Shown piece by piece: positions 7,582-14,650 of a stretch of 64,000 nt of DNA. The position numbers were made by a program, and so were the translations under genes. The notes under the pieces were generated by a model. That model made no database searches, was not told where the DNA came from, and saw only the letters and a list, made by a program, of their open reading frames with translations. How positions within the stretch are numbered: position 1 is the first letter of the stretch; every line of letters starts with the position of its first letter. The stretch lies in assembly GCF_001984175.1 (NCBI RefSeq), contig NZ_MTQP01000044.1:1-64000 (forward strand). The letters are read 5' to 3'. This DNA comes from Saccharothrix sp. ALI-22-I. Its GTDB lineage: Bacteria; Actinomycetota; Actinomycetes; Mycobacteriales; Pseudonocardiaceae.

Positions 7582-9924
7582 ATGACGTCCGTCGTTGGGA
7601 AGACGATATCGGGTCTTCCCCTGGAGCTGAGCAGCTTCGTCGGCCGTCGGCGTGAGGTGGACGAAGTCCGGCGGCTGCTCGCCACGTCACGCCTTGTGAC
7701 CCTCACCGGGCCGGGCGGGGTGGGCAAGACACGGCTCGCACTGGCGGCCGGCGCGGCGATGCGCCGCGCGTTCCCGGACGGCGTGGTCCTGGTCGAGTTG
7801 GAACAGGTGCGGGCCCCGGCGCTGGTGGCGAACGCGGTATCGGTGGCGGTCGGGCTCCGCGAGCAAGCGGGCCACGCGCCGCTGGAGTTGCTGGTCGAGT
7901 ACCTGTCCGCGCGCCGGCTCCTGCTGGTGCTGGACAACTCCGAGCACCTGGTCGACGCGGTGGCGGAGCTGACCGGTGTGCTGCTGCAGCGCTGCCGCGA
8001 GCTGCGAATCCTCGCGACGAGCCGGGAGTGGCTGGGCATCCAGGGCGAGGTCGTCATGCCGGTGCCGCCGCTGTCGCTGCCGGACCTGAACCGGCCGATC
8101 GCGGAGCAGGACCTCGCCCGGGCCGAGGCGGTGACGCTGTTCGGGGAGCGGGCGGCGGCCGTGCGGCCGGGGTTCACGATCGGTGCCGACAACGGGGTCG
8201 CGGTGGCCGAGATCTGCCGCAGGCTGGACGGCCTGCCGCTGGCGATCGAACTGGCCGCGGCCCGGGTGCGGGCGCTGTCGGAGACGGACATCCTGGCCCG
8301 GTTGTCCAACCAGCTGAACCTGCTGTCCACGCACCTGCGGGGCACGCCCGCGCGCCAGCAGACCCTGCGGTCGTGCATCCAGTGGAGCCACGACCTGTGC
8401 TCCCCACAGGAGCGACTGCTGTGGGCGCGGCTGTCGGTGTTCGCGGGCGGGTTCGAGCTCGACGCCATCGAAGACGTCTGCACGGGCGACGGCCTGTCCG
8501 TCTACGACGTGCTCGACACGGTGGCCTCCCTGGTGGACAAGTCGATCCTGGTCGGGGAGCAGCACGGCGACGTGATGCGGTACCGGATGCTGGAGACCAT
8601 CCGCGAGTTCGGCGCCGAACTGCTCCAGCAGCGCGGCGAGCACGACGACCTGCGCGGCCGGCACCGCGACTGGTACCTGCAGCTGGTGGAACGGGCCGAC
8701 GCCGACTGGGTCAGCTCCCGGCAGGTCGGCTGGTTCGCACGCCTGGACCGCGAGCACGCCAACGTCCAGGCCGCCGTGGACTTCTGCCTGACCCGGCCCG
8801 GTGAACTCCAACCCGCGATGCGGATGCTGGTCGCGTTGTTCCACTTCTACTGGTGGGGCCGCGGGTGGGCGCGGGAGGGTCGACTGTGGCTGGCGCGGGT
8901 GCTCGACCAGCCCGGCCCGCCGTCCGTCGTGCGGGCCAAGGCCCTGCTCACCGACGGCTCACTCGGGACGGCCGACGGTGACTTCGAGGTCGCCCGGCAG
9001 CGCTTGGCGGACGCCAGGGCCATCGCCGCCACCGTGGCCGATCCCTCCATCGAGGCCTTCGCCCACTGGGTCGACGGCAGCTTCGCCCTCTACAGCGGCG
9101 ATCTGCCGACCGCGATCACGATCTTCGAACGCGGCCTCGCGGCACTGCCACCGGGACACGACCTGCCGCGGCGCCTGGACCTGTTGTTGAGCTATTCGAG
9201 CGCGTCGGCGCTGATCGGGGACGTGGACCGCGCCAACGCCTGCTACGAGGAGTCGATGCGCATCACCGAGCCCGCGGGCGAGTGCTTCCACCGCTCGTAC
9301 GCGCTGTGGACGTTCGGCCTGTTCGCGATGCAGCAGGGCGAAACCCGCCGCGCCACCGAGCTGCAACGCGAGAGCATCCGGCTGCGCAGGGAGGTGCGCG
9401 ACCTCACCGGACTGGGCTGGTCGTTGGAGTCGTTGGCCTGGACCGAGGCTGCGGTCGAGCCTCCCGAGCGGGTCGCGACGATGCTCGGCGCCGCCGACCG
9501 ACTCTGGGAGGTCATGGGTCGCCCGCTGCGCACCTACCAGCACATGTACCCCTTGCACGAGAAATGCCGACGCAACGCACAGGAGCGGCTCGGCGACAAG
9601 CGCTTCGAGGCCGCGTTCGAACGCGGGCGCGCGATGACCGTGGACGACGCCATCGCGTTCGCCCTCGACGAGCAGCCGGCCACCGCGCCGCCGGACGAAA
9701 CCCGCGACGTGCTGACCCGCCGCGAGTGGGAGATCGCCGAACTGATCGCCGAAGGCCTGACCAACCGCCAGATCGCCGCCCGCTTGGTGATCTCGGTCCG
9801 GACCGCCGAAACCCACGCCGAGCACATCCTGGTCAAGCTCGGGTTCGGCTCCCGCACCCAGGTCGCCGTCTGGGTCGCCCAGCAGCGGTCCGACGCGGAG
9901 GGTCCGGCGCCCGGTGAGCACTGA
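7582..9924 (+). CDS. LuxR-family regulator with NB-ARC-like ATPase domain
   Basis: A 780-residue multidomain regulator. An N-terminal STAND-type ATPase has Walker A GPGGVGKT at residues 43-50, a Walker B-like LLLVLDNSEHL at about 115-125, and the GLPLAIELAAARV motif at about 215-228. The middle is helical, TPR-like. The C-terminus (about 710-775) is a LuxR helix-turn-helix, LTRREWEIAELIAEGLTNRQ then a T-AETHAEHIL-KLG recognition helix. It should sense a signal through the ATPase and activate transcription. The ATG start follows TACGCGGT, and the next upstream in-frame codons do not look coding. Confidence 0.9.
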   Translation: MTSVVGKTISGLPLELSSFVGRRREVDEVRRLLATSRLVTLTGPGGVGKTRLALAAGAAMRRAFPDGVVLVELEQVRAPALVANAVSVAVGLREQAGHAPLELLVEYLSARRLLLVLDNSEHLVDAVAELTGVLLQRCRELRILATSREWLGIQGEVVMPVPPLSLPDLNRPIAEQDLARAEAVTLFGERAAAVRPGFTIGADNGVAVAEICRRLDGLPLAIELAAARVRALSETDILARLSNQLNLLSTHLRGTPARQQTLRSCIQWSHDLCSPQERLLWARLSVFAGGFELDAIEDVCTGDGLSVYDVLDTVASLVDKSILVGEQHGDVMRYRMLETIREFGAELLQQRGEHDDLRGRHRDWYLQLVERADADWVSSRQVGWFARLDREHANVQAAVDFCLTRPGELQPAMRMLVALFHFYWWGRGWAREGRLWLARVLDQPGPPSVVRAKALLTDGSLGTADGDFEVARQRLADARAIAATVADPSIEAFAHWVDGSFALYSGDLPTAITIFERGLAALPPGHDLPRRLDLLLSYSSASALIGDVDRANACYEESMRITEPAGECFHRSYALWTFGLFAMQQGETRRATELQRESIRLRREVRDLTGLGWSLESLAWTEAAVEPPERVATMLGAADRLWEVMGRPLRTYQHMYPLHEKCRRNAQERLGDKRFEAAFERGRAMTVDDAIAFALDEQPATAPPDETRDVLTRREWEIAELIAEGLTNRQIAARLVISVRTAETHAEHILVKLGFGSRTQVAVWVAQQRSDAEGPAPGEH

Positions 9925-10190
9925 GCGACGCGCTCGCCTACCGGAGGCGGCGCGGCGTCGTCGAGGTGGTCGTCGCCCACTCGCTGGGCACCGTGGTCGC
10001 CTTCGAGGCCCTGCACCGCGTCGACCAACCTGTCGACCTGCTGATCACGCTCGGGTCCCCGCTCGGGATGCACGGAGTCCTGGAGAACCACGCGACCGTC
10101 GACAACGGTTCCAAGCCCCACGAGGCCACCTACTACTTGGGCAAATCCATCGTCGGCAGTCTGCTCGCCCAGGTGCTGACAGCGGTCTGA
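9925..10190 (+). pseudogene. Alpha/beta hydrolase fragment
   Basis: One frame reads VVEVVVAHSLGTVVAFEALH, a nucleophile elbow of the G/A-x-S-x-G type (AHSLG), then LLITLGSPLGM. After that it jumps to NGSKPHEATYYLGKSIVGSL, the C-terminal part of the same hydrolase type, with the segment between deleted. The N-terminal half is absent and the frame runs straight out of the LuxR gene tail. It is a remnant. Confidence 0.65.
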
Positions 10191-10251
10191 ACCCGTGTGA
10201 CACCGCGACGTTGATCTTCAATTGCGGACGTTGTCCCGGTGGGTGAATCAT

Positions 10252-11292
10252 GTGCGGGTGCGAGGAGACGGGCAGGCGTCGAAGGACGCCGGGCGGCGGA
10301 TCAGTATCGTGGACGTGGCCGCGGCGGCGGGCGTGTCCCGGCAGACCGTCTCGAACGTGCTCAACGGGCACGACTCGTACTACTCGGAGGCCACGTTCGA
10401 GCGGGTGACCGCGGCGATGCGGTCGCTGGGCTACCAGCCCAGCCGGGCGGCGCAGACGATGCGGTCGCGGCGGACCATGCAGATCGGCTACCACATCTTC
10501 GGCGAGCAGTTGGAGACCATGCAGGGCTTCACCCTGCACTTCCTGCAAGCGCTGGTGAAGGCCGCCGCCGAGGTCGACAACCAGGTACTGGTGTTCACCC
10601 ACCACCGGGACGACCCGCTCGGCGTGTTCAAGGACCTGGTCGCGCGGCGCACGGTCGATGCGGTGGTCCTGTCGGAGTCGCGGGTGGACGACGAGCGGGC
10701 CCGGTTCCTGGCGGACAGCGGCCTGCCGTTCGCCTGCTTCGGCCGCCTCGCGCCCGACCTGCCGCAGCAGTGGGTGGACGTGGACAACGTCGCCGGCGTG
10801 CAACCGATCGTGGACCTCCTGGTGGCCGAGGGGCACGAGCGGTTGGCCTACCTGGGGCTCGGCGGCGACGAGTACTGGAAGGTCGAACGCCTGGAAGGCT
10901 TCACCGCAGGCCTGGCCCGCCATGGCCTGCGCGTGCCGAAGGCGTCGGTCTACCGGGGCACGGACGCGGGGATTCGCGGGCGGGCCCGTCGGCTGCTGAC
11001 CGGCAAGAACCCGCCGAGCGCCATCGTCACCGGCAGTGACTCCGTCGGCGCGGTGGTGGTGAACGTGGCGCACTCGCTGGGTCTGAAGGTCGGCTCGGAC
11101 GTCGCCGTCACCGGGTTCGACGGCGGCTCGCTGGGCCTGGTGACCGAACCGACCCTGACCTGCGCCCGCATCCCGGTCGAGCGGATCTCCCGCGAACTGG
11201 TCGCCCGCTGCCTGCGCCAGGTCGAGGGAGGTCCGAACGACGACGTGGGCCTCCTCGTGCCGACGGAGGTCGTGCGCGGCGGCAGCGCCTGA
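10252..11292 (+). CDS. LacI-family transcriptional regulator
   Basis: About 346 residues. The N-terminal LacI helix-turn-helix is SIVDVAAAAGVSRQTVSNVL followed by the hinge helix SLGYQPSRAAQTMRSRR. The periplasmic-binding-protein-like ligand domain includes the dimer strands VVLSESRVDDERA and VGAVVVNVAHSLGLKVGSDV ending with TCARIPVERISRELV. It should repress sugar-use genes and release DNA on binding a sugar. The start is uncertain: GTG codons at 10243, 10252 and 10258 and TTG at 10222 are in frame, without a clear ribosome binding site. A GH27 remnant follows immediately and may be its former target. Confidence 0.9.
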   Translation: MRVRGDGQASKDAGRRISIVDVAAAAGVSRQTVSNVLNGHDSYYSEATFERVTAAMRSLGYQPSRAAQTMRSRRTMQIGYHIFGEQLETMQGFTLHFLQALVKAAAEVDNQVLVFTHHRDDPLGVFKDLVARRTVDAVVLSESRVDDERARFLADSGLPFACFGRLAPDLPQQWVDVDNVAGVQPIVDLLVAEGHERLAYLGLGGDEYWKVERLEGFTAGLARHGLRVPKASVYRGTDAGIRGRARRLLTGKNPPSAIVTGSDSVGAVVVNVAHSLGLKVGSDVAVTGFDGGSLGLVTEPTLTCARIPVERISRELVARCLRQVEGGPNDDVGLLVPTEVVRGGSA

Positions 11293-11299
11293 CGACCAC

Positions 11300-11418
11300 G
11301 CCCGCGTCGAGCCCGAGGTGTTCGCCAAGCCGTTGAGTGACGGGTCGGTCGCGGTGGGCCTGTTCAACCGGGGCAGCGCGAGCGTCTCCATCAGCGCCAC
11401 CGCCGCCCAGACACTGTG
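11300..11418 (+). pseudogene. GH27-type alpha-galactosidase C-terminal remnant
   Basis: The frame reads VFAKPLSDGSVAVGLFNRGS, the start of the C-terminal antiparallel beta domain that follows the barrel in GH27 alpha-galactosidases, then ASVSISATAAQTLW before losing similarity. Everything upstream of this piece, including the catalytic barrel, is gone. Its place behind a LacI gene suggests a lost galactoside-use locus. Confidence 0.6.
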
Positions 11419-11487
11419 GCCACGTCGTCGCACGGAAGAGGCACACCCCTCACCCCGCCCGTGCGACGGCCTCAGGTTCCCGATGCG

Positions 11488-11970
11488 TCAGCCGCGCCGC
11501 GAGTAGTCCCGCACGGCTCGGGTCAGCGAGCCGTGCAGCTCGATCAGGCGGTCGGGTCGGCCCGCCTCGACGGCTTCGACACCGAGCCGCAACGTCTCCC
11601 GTGCACCGCGCAGGAACTCCTTGTCGCGCGCCGACTCCTGCCGCCACGTTCCGTCCGCTTCGGACAGGGCGACGCGGTCGTCCGCTCGCTCAAGCTGTTC
11701 GTACAGCGCGCCCTGGGCGAGCGGGGGGATGTCGGGCGCGGGCCGTCCGATGCTCTCCGCGAGCTGCGCGAGGGCCTCGCCGGCGATCGCGGGGAAGACG
11801 CGTTCGGTGAACCGCTCGTGGGCCTCGACGGCGAACTGCAGCGTGTACGGGGTCAGTTCGCCGGGGACGCCGGCCAGGCTGGTCCGCGAGTCGCGGATGC
11901 CGAAGTCGGCGACCAGCACGTTGCTCTGCTGCGTGAGCACGGTCGCCCAGTGCAGCCACACGCCGTGCAC
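11488..11970 (-). CDS. Hypothetical helical protein, possibly N-terminally truncated
   Basis: A 160-residue frame with good actinobacterial codon bias. It begins at a GTG in the middle of what reads like a continuing domain (LRLDPVHGVWLHWATVLTQQ is in frame just across the start), which suggests that the original N-terminus is missing. The remainder is rich in amphipathic helices (EAHERFTERVFPAIAGEALA, ERADDRVALSEADGTWRQES). I do not recognise the family. A 23-codon plus-strand relic ending at 12056 overlaps its upstream flank. Confidence 0.5.
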   Translation of the reverse strand: MHGVWLHWATVLTQQSNVLVADFGIRDSRTSLAGVPGELTPYTLQFAVEAHERFTERVFPAIAGEALAQLAESIGRPAPDIPPLAQGALYEQLERADDRVALSEADGTWRQESARDKEFLRGARETLRLGVEAVEAGRPDRLIELHGSLTRAVRDYSRRG

Positions 11971-12045
11971 CGGGTCGAGCCGGAGTGCGCGAGATCGACA
12001 TGCCCTCGACGGAAGGCGCGGCCGAACGGGCGCTGTTCGCGGCGA

Positions 12046-12375
12046 TCACGCGGTGAGGTGGCGGCGCAACACGTCGGCCTCCGCGCGGAGGCGTTCGGCC
12101 TGGTCGGCGCGGCCGAGCCGCTCGTACTCGGCCGCGGCGGTCGAGCGCTGGGTCACCTCCGCCGCCACGATCGTGTGCACATCGGCCTCGGTCAGGTGAC
12201 GCCGCTCGACCTCGGTCGAACCCACGCCGGCGGTCGGGACGACCGGTCGCCGGTCGTCCACCTCGGGCGCTTCGGCGTTCTCTATCGCCGCCAGAGCCGA
12301 GCGGAGGGCGGCGATGGCGACGCGGTCGCGGACCTTGATGGCTTCGGTCAGGTCGCGGCGGAGGTTGGTGCGCAC
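12046..12375 (-). CDS. GatB/YqeY-domain-like small protein
   Basis: A 109-residue helical protein resembling the N-terminal part of YqeY: RTNLRRDLTEAIKVRDRVAI then LRSALAAIENAEAP, and later LTEADVHTIVAAEVTQRSTA with AAEYERLGRADQAERLRAEA. This family shares the tRNA-binding tail fold of the amidotransferase subunit GatB, but its role in free form is unclear. The GTG at 12375 fits the family start better than the ATG at 12438. It is shorter than most YqeY proteins (about 150 residues). Confidence 0.7.
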   Translation of the reverse strand: MRTNLRRDLTEAIKVRDRVAIAALRSALAAIENAEAPEVDDRRPVVPTAGVGSTEVERRHLTEADVHTIVAAEVTQRSTAAAEYERLGRADQAERLRAEADVLRRHLTA

Positions 12376-12610
12376 CCGGCCCAGGTTCGCCGAGCCGGTG
12401 CGGTCGCGCAACAGGATTCCGGTCGCGGGTCGGGCCACACCAGCGGCCCGACCCGCGGAACGTCAGCTCGCGACGCAGGACGGCGTCGGGCAGGGGAGTT
12501 CGCCCCTGCCACTGCACGGGTGAAGCCGAACGCGGCGAGCGCGGCACGAGCGCCTTGATCGCCGCTTGGGTTGGTGGGCGAGCGGGATGTGCCGCGTCGC
12601 GCGTGAAGGT

Positions 12611-13282
12611 TCAGCGCTTGGCGAACTGCGCCCTGCCGGGTTGGTCTACGCGGTCGGTGATGGTGATGCCGGTGTCGGTGAGGGTCTGCCCGTAGATGTC
12701 CGTGATCCGGATGTCGGAGCCGCAGCCGGCGCCCGACTCGGAGATGAAGTAGTTGTACTGGTACCTCGGCAGCGAGACCCAGCCCGACCCGGCACGAACC
12801 TCCAGTTTCGCGACCGGGTTGCGGTGGTTGCGCACCTGGATCCCGCACCACCACTGCGACGATCCCTCTTTGTAGCGATACCTCACCGGCCCGCTGATGT
12901 CCGGGCTGACGAGCCTCCACGAGATCGGCACCCGCCCGGCCGTCGGGTTCGCGATCCGGGCGAACGCGGCCTGGCTGAAATCGACGTCCCCCGGCGCGCA
13001 CTCCGGGCACCGGTCGACGATCTTCACGGTGACCTCGCCGAGCGGACCAGTGGCACGAAGGTAAGCGCCGCACATCGCAGAGTTGTCGTAGTCGGTGTGG
13101 TTGAGCGCGGCGATGGCCGTGTCACCGGTCGCCTCGTAGGAGCAGTTGCCGACGCCGGTTGCGCCGTAGAACGTCCCTTCACCGCGGTAGGTGACACCTG
13201 GCACGACGGCCGCACTCGCCGGGGTCACGGTGGACACCAGACAACAGATCACCGCGAATACCACGATCGCCGGTCGTCGCAT
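12611..13282 (-). CDS. Secreted bacterial expansin (EXLX1-like)
   Basis: A 223-residue protein with a cleavable signal peptide (basic MRRP, hydrophobic core, cleavage near PASAA at residue 25). A double-psi beta-barrel domain follows (YRGEGTFYGATGVGNCSYEA, ALNHTDYDNSAMCG, VKIVDRCPECAPGDVDFSQA), then a second beta-sandwich domain from about residue 130 (aromatic surface W/Y residues in SSQWWCGIQV and LPRYQYNYF). Expansins loosen cellulose or peptidoglycan-associated glycans without hydrolysis. The conserved aspartates in VDRC and GDVDFS fit the family. It is preceded by two strong hairpins that isolate it from the upstream gene. Confidence 0.85.
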   Translation of the reverse strand: MRRPAIVVFAVICCLVSTVTPASAAVVPGVTYRGEGTFYGATGVGNCSYEATGDTAIAALNHTDYDNSAMCGAYLRATGPLGEVTVKIVDRCPECAPGDVDFSQAAFARIANPTAGRVPISWRLVSPDISGPVRYRYKEGSSQWWCGIQVRNHRNPVAKLEVRAGSGWVSLPRYQYNYFISESGAGCGSDIRITDIYGQTLTDTGITITDRVDQPGRAQFAKR

Positions 13283-13348
13283 GGAATCGATGGTGGCAGC
13301 CGCCCGCTGCGGGACACAGCCACCGAACAGCGCAACGCCCTGACCACA

Positions 13349-13391
13349 CGAGTCTCGACCGGTTCGGGCACTTCGAACCGGTCGAGACTCG
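13349..13391. terminator. Perfect 18-bp hairpin (first of a tandem pair)
   Basis: Arms 13349-13366 and 13374-13391 are exact complements (CGAGTCTCGACCGGTTCG and its reverse complement) with a seven-base loop. There is no T-tract. It lies upstream of the expansin gene, so it probably ends transcription from the gene at 13442-14317. Confidence 0.6.
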
Positions 13392-13395
13392 CCGA

Positions 13396-13439
13396 CGTCC
13401 GCGGTGAGTGCCCCGGAAAGCGGGCACTCACCGCGGACG
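13396..13439. terminator. Perfect 18-bp hairpin (second of a tandem pair)
   Basis: Arms 13396-13413 (CGTCCGCGGTGAGTGCCC) and 13422-13439 pair perfectly around an eight-base loop. It sits two bases after the stop of the minus-strand gene at 13442, the position of an intrinsic-type actinobacterial terminator. Confidence 0.7.
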
Positions 13440-13441
13440 AA

Positions 13442-14317
13442 TCACACGGCGGCGATCGCGGCGGCGGGGCCGCCGACGTTCACCCACGTCTCGCCGCTCG
13501 AATGCATCCAGACCCCGGACTTGTTCGGTGTCAGCCCGAAGATCCTGTTGTTGGCGGCGACGCGGAAGTCGGCACCGGGGCCACCGATCTTGTACCAGTC
13601 CGTTCCGGTGCCGCTCCACCGGAAGATGTCACCGGAGTTCGGGTTGGTCGCGAGCAGCGCACCCGCGCCGCCCGCGAGCCACCCGGCCGCTCCGCCGATG
13701 TACTCCCAGCTCTCGCCGCCCGTCCAGTGCCAGACGCTGCTCCCGTCGGGGCGCAGCCCGTACAGGCCCGAGTTGTTCGCGACGAACGTCTTGCCCGGCC
13801 CGCCCACCTTGGACCAGCTGGTGTTGTTGAACCGGAAGATGTCGCCGTTGCCGGGAGCCGTGGCGAACAGACCGACCGTACTGCCGTAGATCCAGTGAGC
13901 GGGGCCCCAGACCTGCTTCCAGGTCTCACCGCTCTGCCACTCCCAGACACTGGACCGGTTGGGGCTCAACCCGTACAGGTGGCGGCCCGACATGGCGAAC
14001 GTCGTGCCCGGCCCGCCGACCTTGGTCCAATCGTTGGGCGTGCCGTTGTAGCGGAAGATGTCGCCGTTCACCGGCGAGGTGGCGAACACGCCGGCGGACC
14101 CCGCGTAGAGGTCGGCGGCAGGGCCGCCGACCTTGCGCCACTCCTGTCCGCCCTGCCACTCCCACACAGCGTCCTTGTTGGCCGACAACGCGTACAGCGA
14201 GCCCAGTGCCTGCGGCTGCACCACCGGTTGGGCGAGTGCCTGCGGTGCCGTGAACATGGCCACGAGCAGACTCAGCGCGGTGACCAGCACCGCGAGTGCA
14301 TTGCGGGTTTTTCGCAT
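13442..14317 (-). CDS. Secreted tectonin-like repeat protein
   Basis: A 291-residue exported protein (signal peptide MRKTRNALAVLVTALSLLVA ... ALAQP, cleavage near residue 33). The mature part has three repeats of about 80 residues. Each has the order S-V-W-(E/H)-W-x-(S/G)-G-E-x-W, GGPA, F-A-T-x-P-x-(N/S)-GDIFR, KVGGPG, (L/I)(Y/F)GL-P. Such W-rich repeats form beta-propellers, as in tectonins and lectins. A sugar-binding or surface role is inferred. The ATG at 14317 is preceded by GAGGGGGAA. It is divergent from the SARP gene. Confidence 0.75.
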   Translation of the reverse strand: MRKTRNALAVLVTALSLLVAMFTAPQALAQPVVQPQALGSLYALSANKDAVWEWQGGQEWRKVGGPAADLYAGSAGVFATSPVNGDIFRYNGTPNDWTKVGGPGTTFAMSGRHLYGLSPNRSSVWEWQSGETWKQVWGPAHWIYGSTVGLFATAPGNGDIFRFNNTSWSKVGGPGKTFVANNSGLYGLRPDGSSVWHWTGGESWEYIGGAAGWLAGGAGALLATNPNSGDIFRWSGTGTDWYKIGGPGADFRVAANNRIFGLTPNKSGVWMHSSGETWVNVGGPAAAIAAV

Positions 14318-14650
14318 GTCATTCCCCCTCTTGAACAATTGGTTCAGCGCCACGGCGCTTGTCCCGATCAGGCGTCTCGTCGGATGCACCCGCCGCTGCA
14401 CAGCGGAGCGGCGAGCTGGATACATCCGCCTGCACACGTCGCGCCGTCGGCGGCGCTCACCCGGCCCGGTCCGACGGCCATCCCGACCGCGTGAGCATCG
14501 CGAGTACCGGTCCCGGCAGCGTCCTCATGTCCCTCCGATCCCGTTCGTCTGTACGGCCCAACGGTGCGCCGGTGCGATTGCCGGGTGTTTGCGAACCGAT
14601 TGAGGCCGCTGGTCAGCGGCCGTATCGTGGTGTTCGGGGGAGAGAGGCGC
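14318..14650. promoter_or_regulatory. Divergent promoter region between the repeat protein and SARP genes
   Basis: These 333 bases hold no gene. They must contain the promoters of both flanking genes. SARP proteins bind direct heptamer repeats, but I see no convincing pair. Confidence 0.35.

Noticed and set aside
7391-7585. Plus-strand frame of 64 codons just before the LuxR/ATPase gene
   Set aside because: It has an ATG but no supporting similarity and overlaps the leader of the next gene. It may only be chance.
11984-12056. Plus-strand 23-codon piece ending in TGA beside the YqeY-like gene
   Set aside because: Too short to assign. It may be the tail of a lost gene, but no family can be named.
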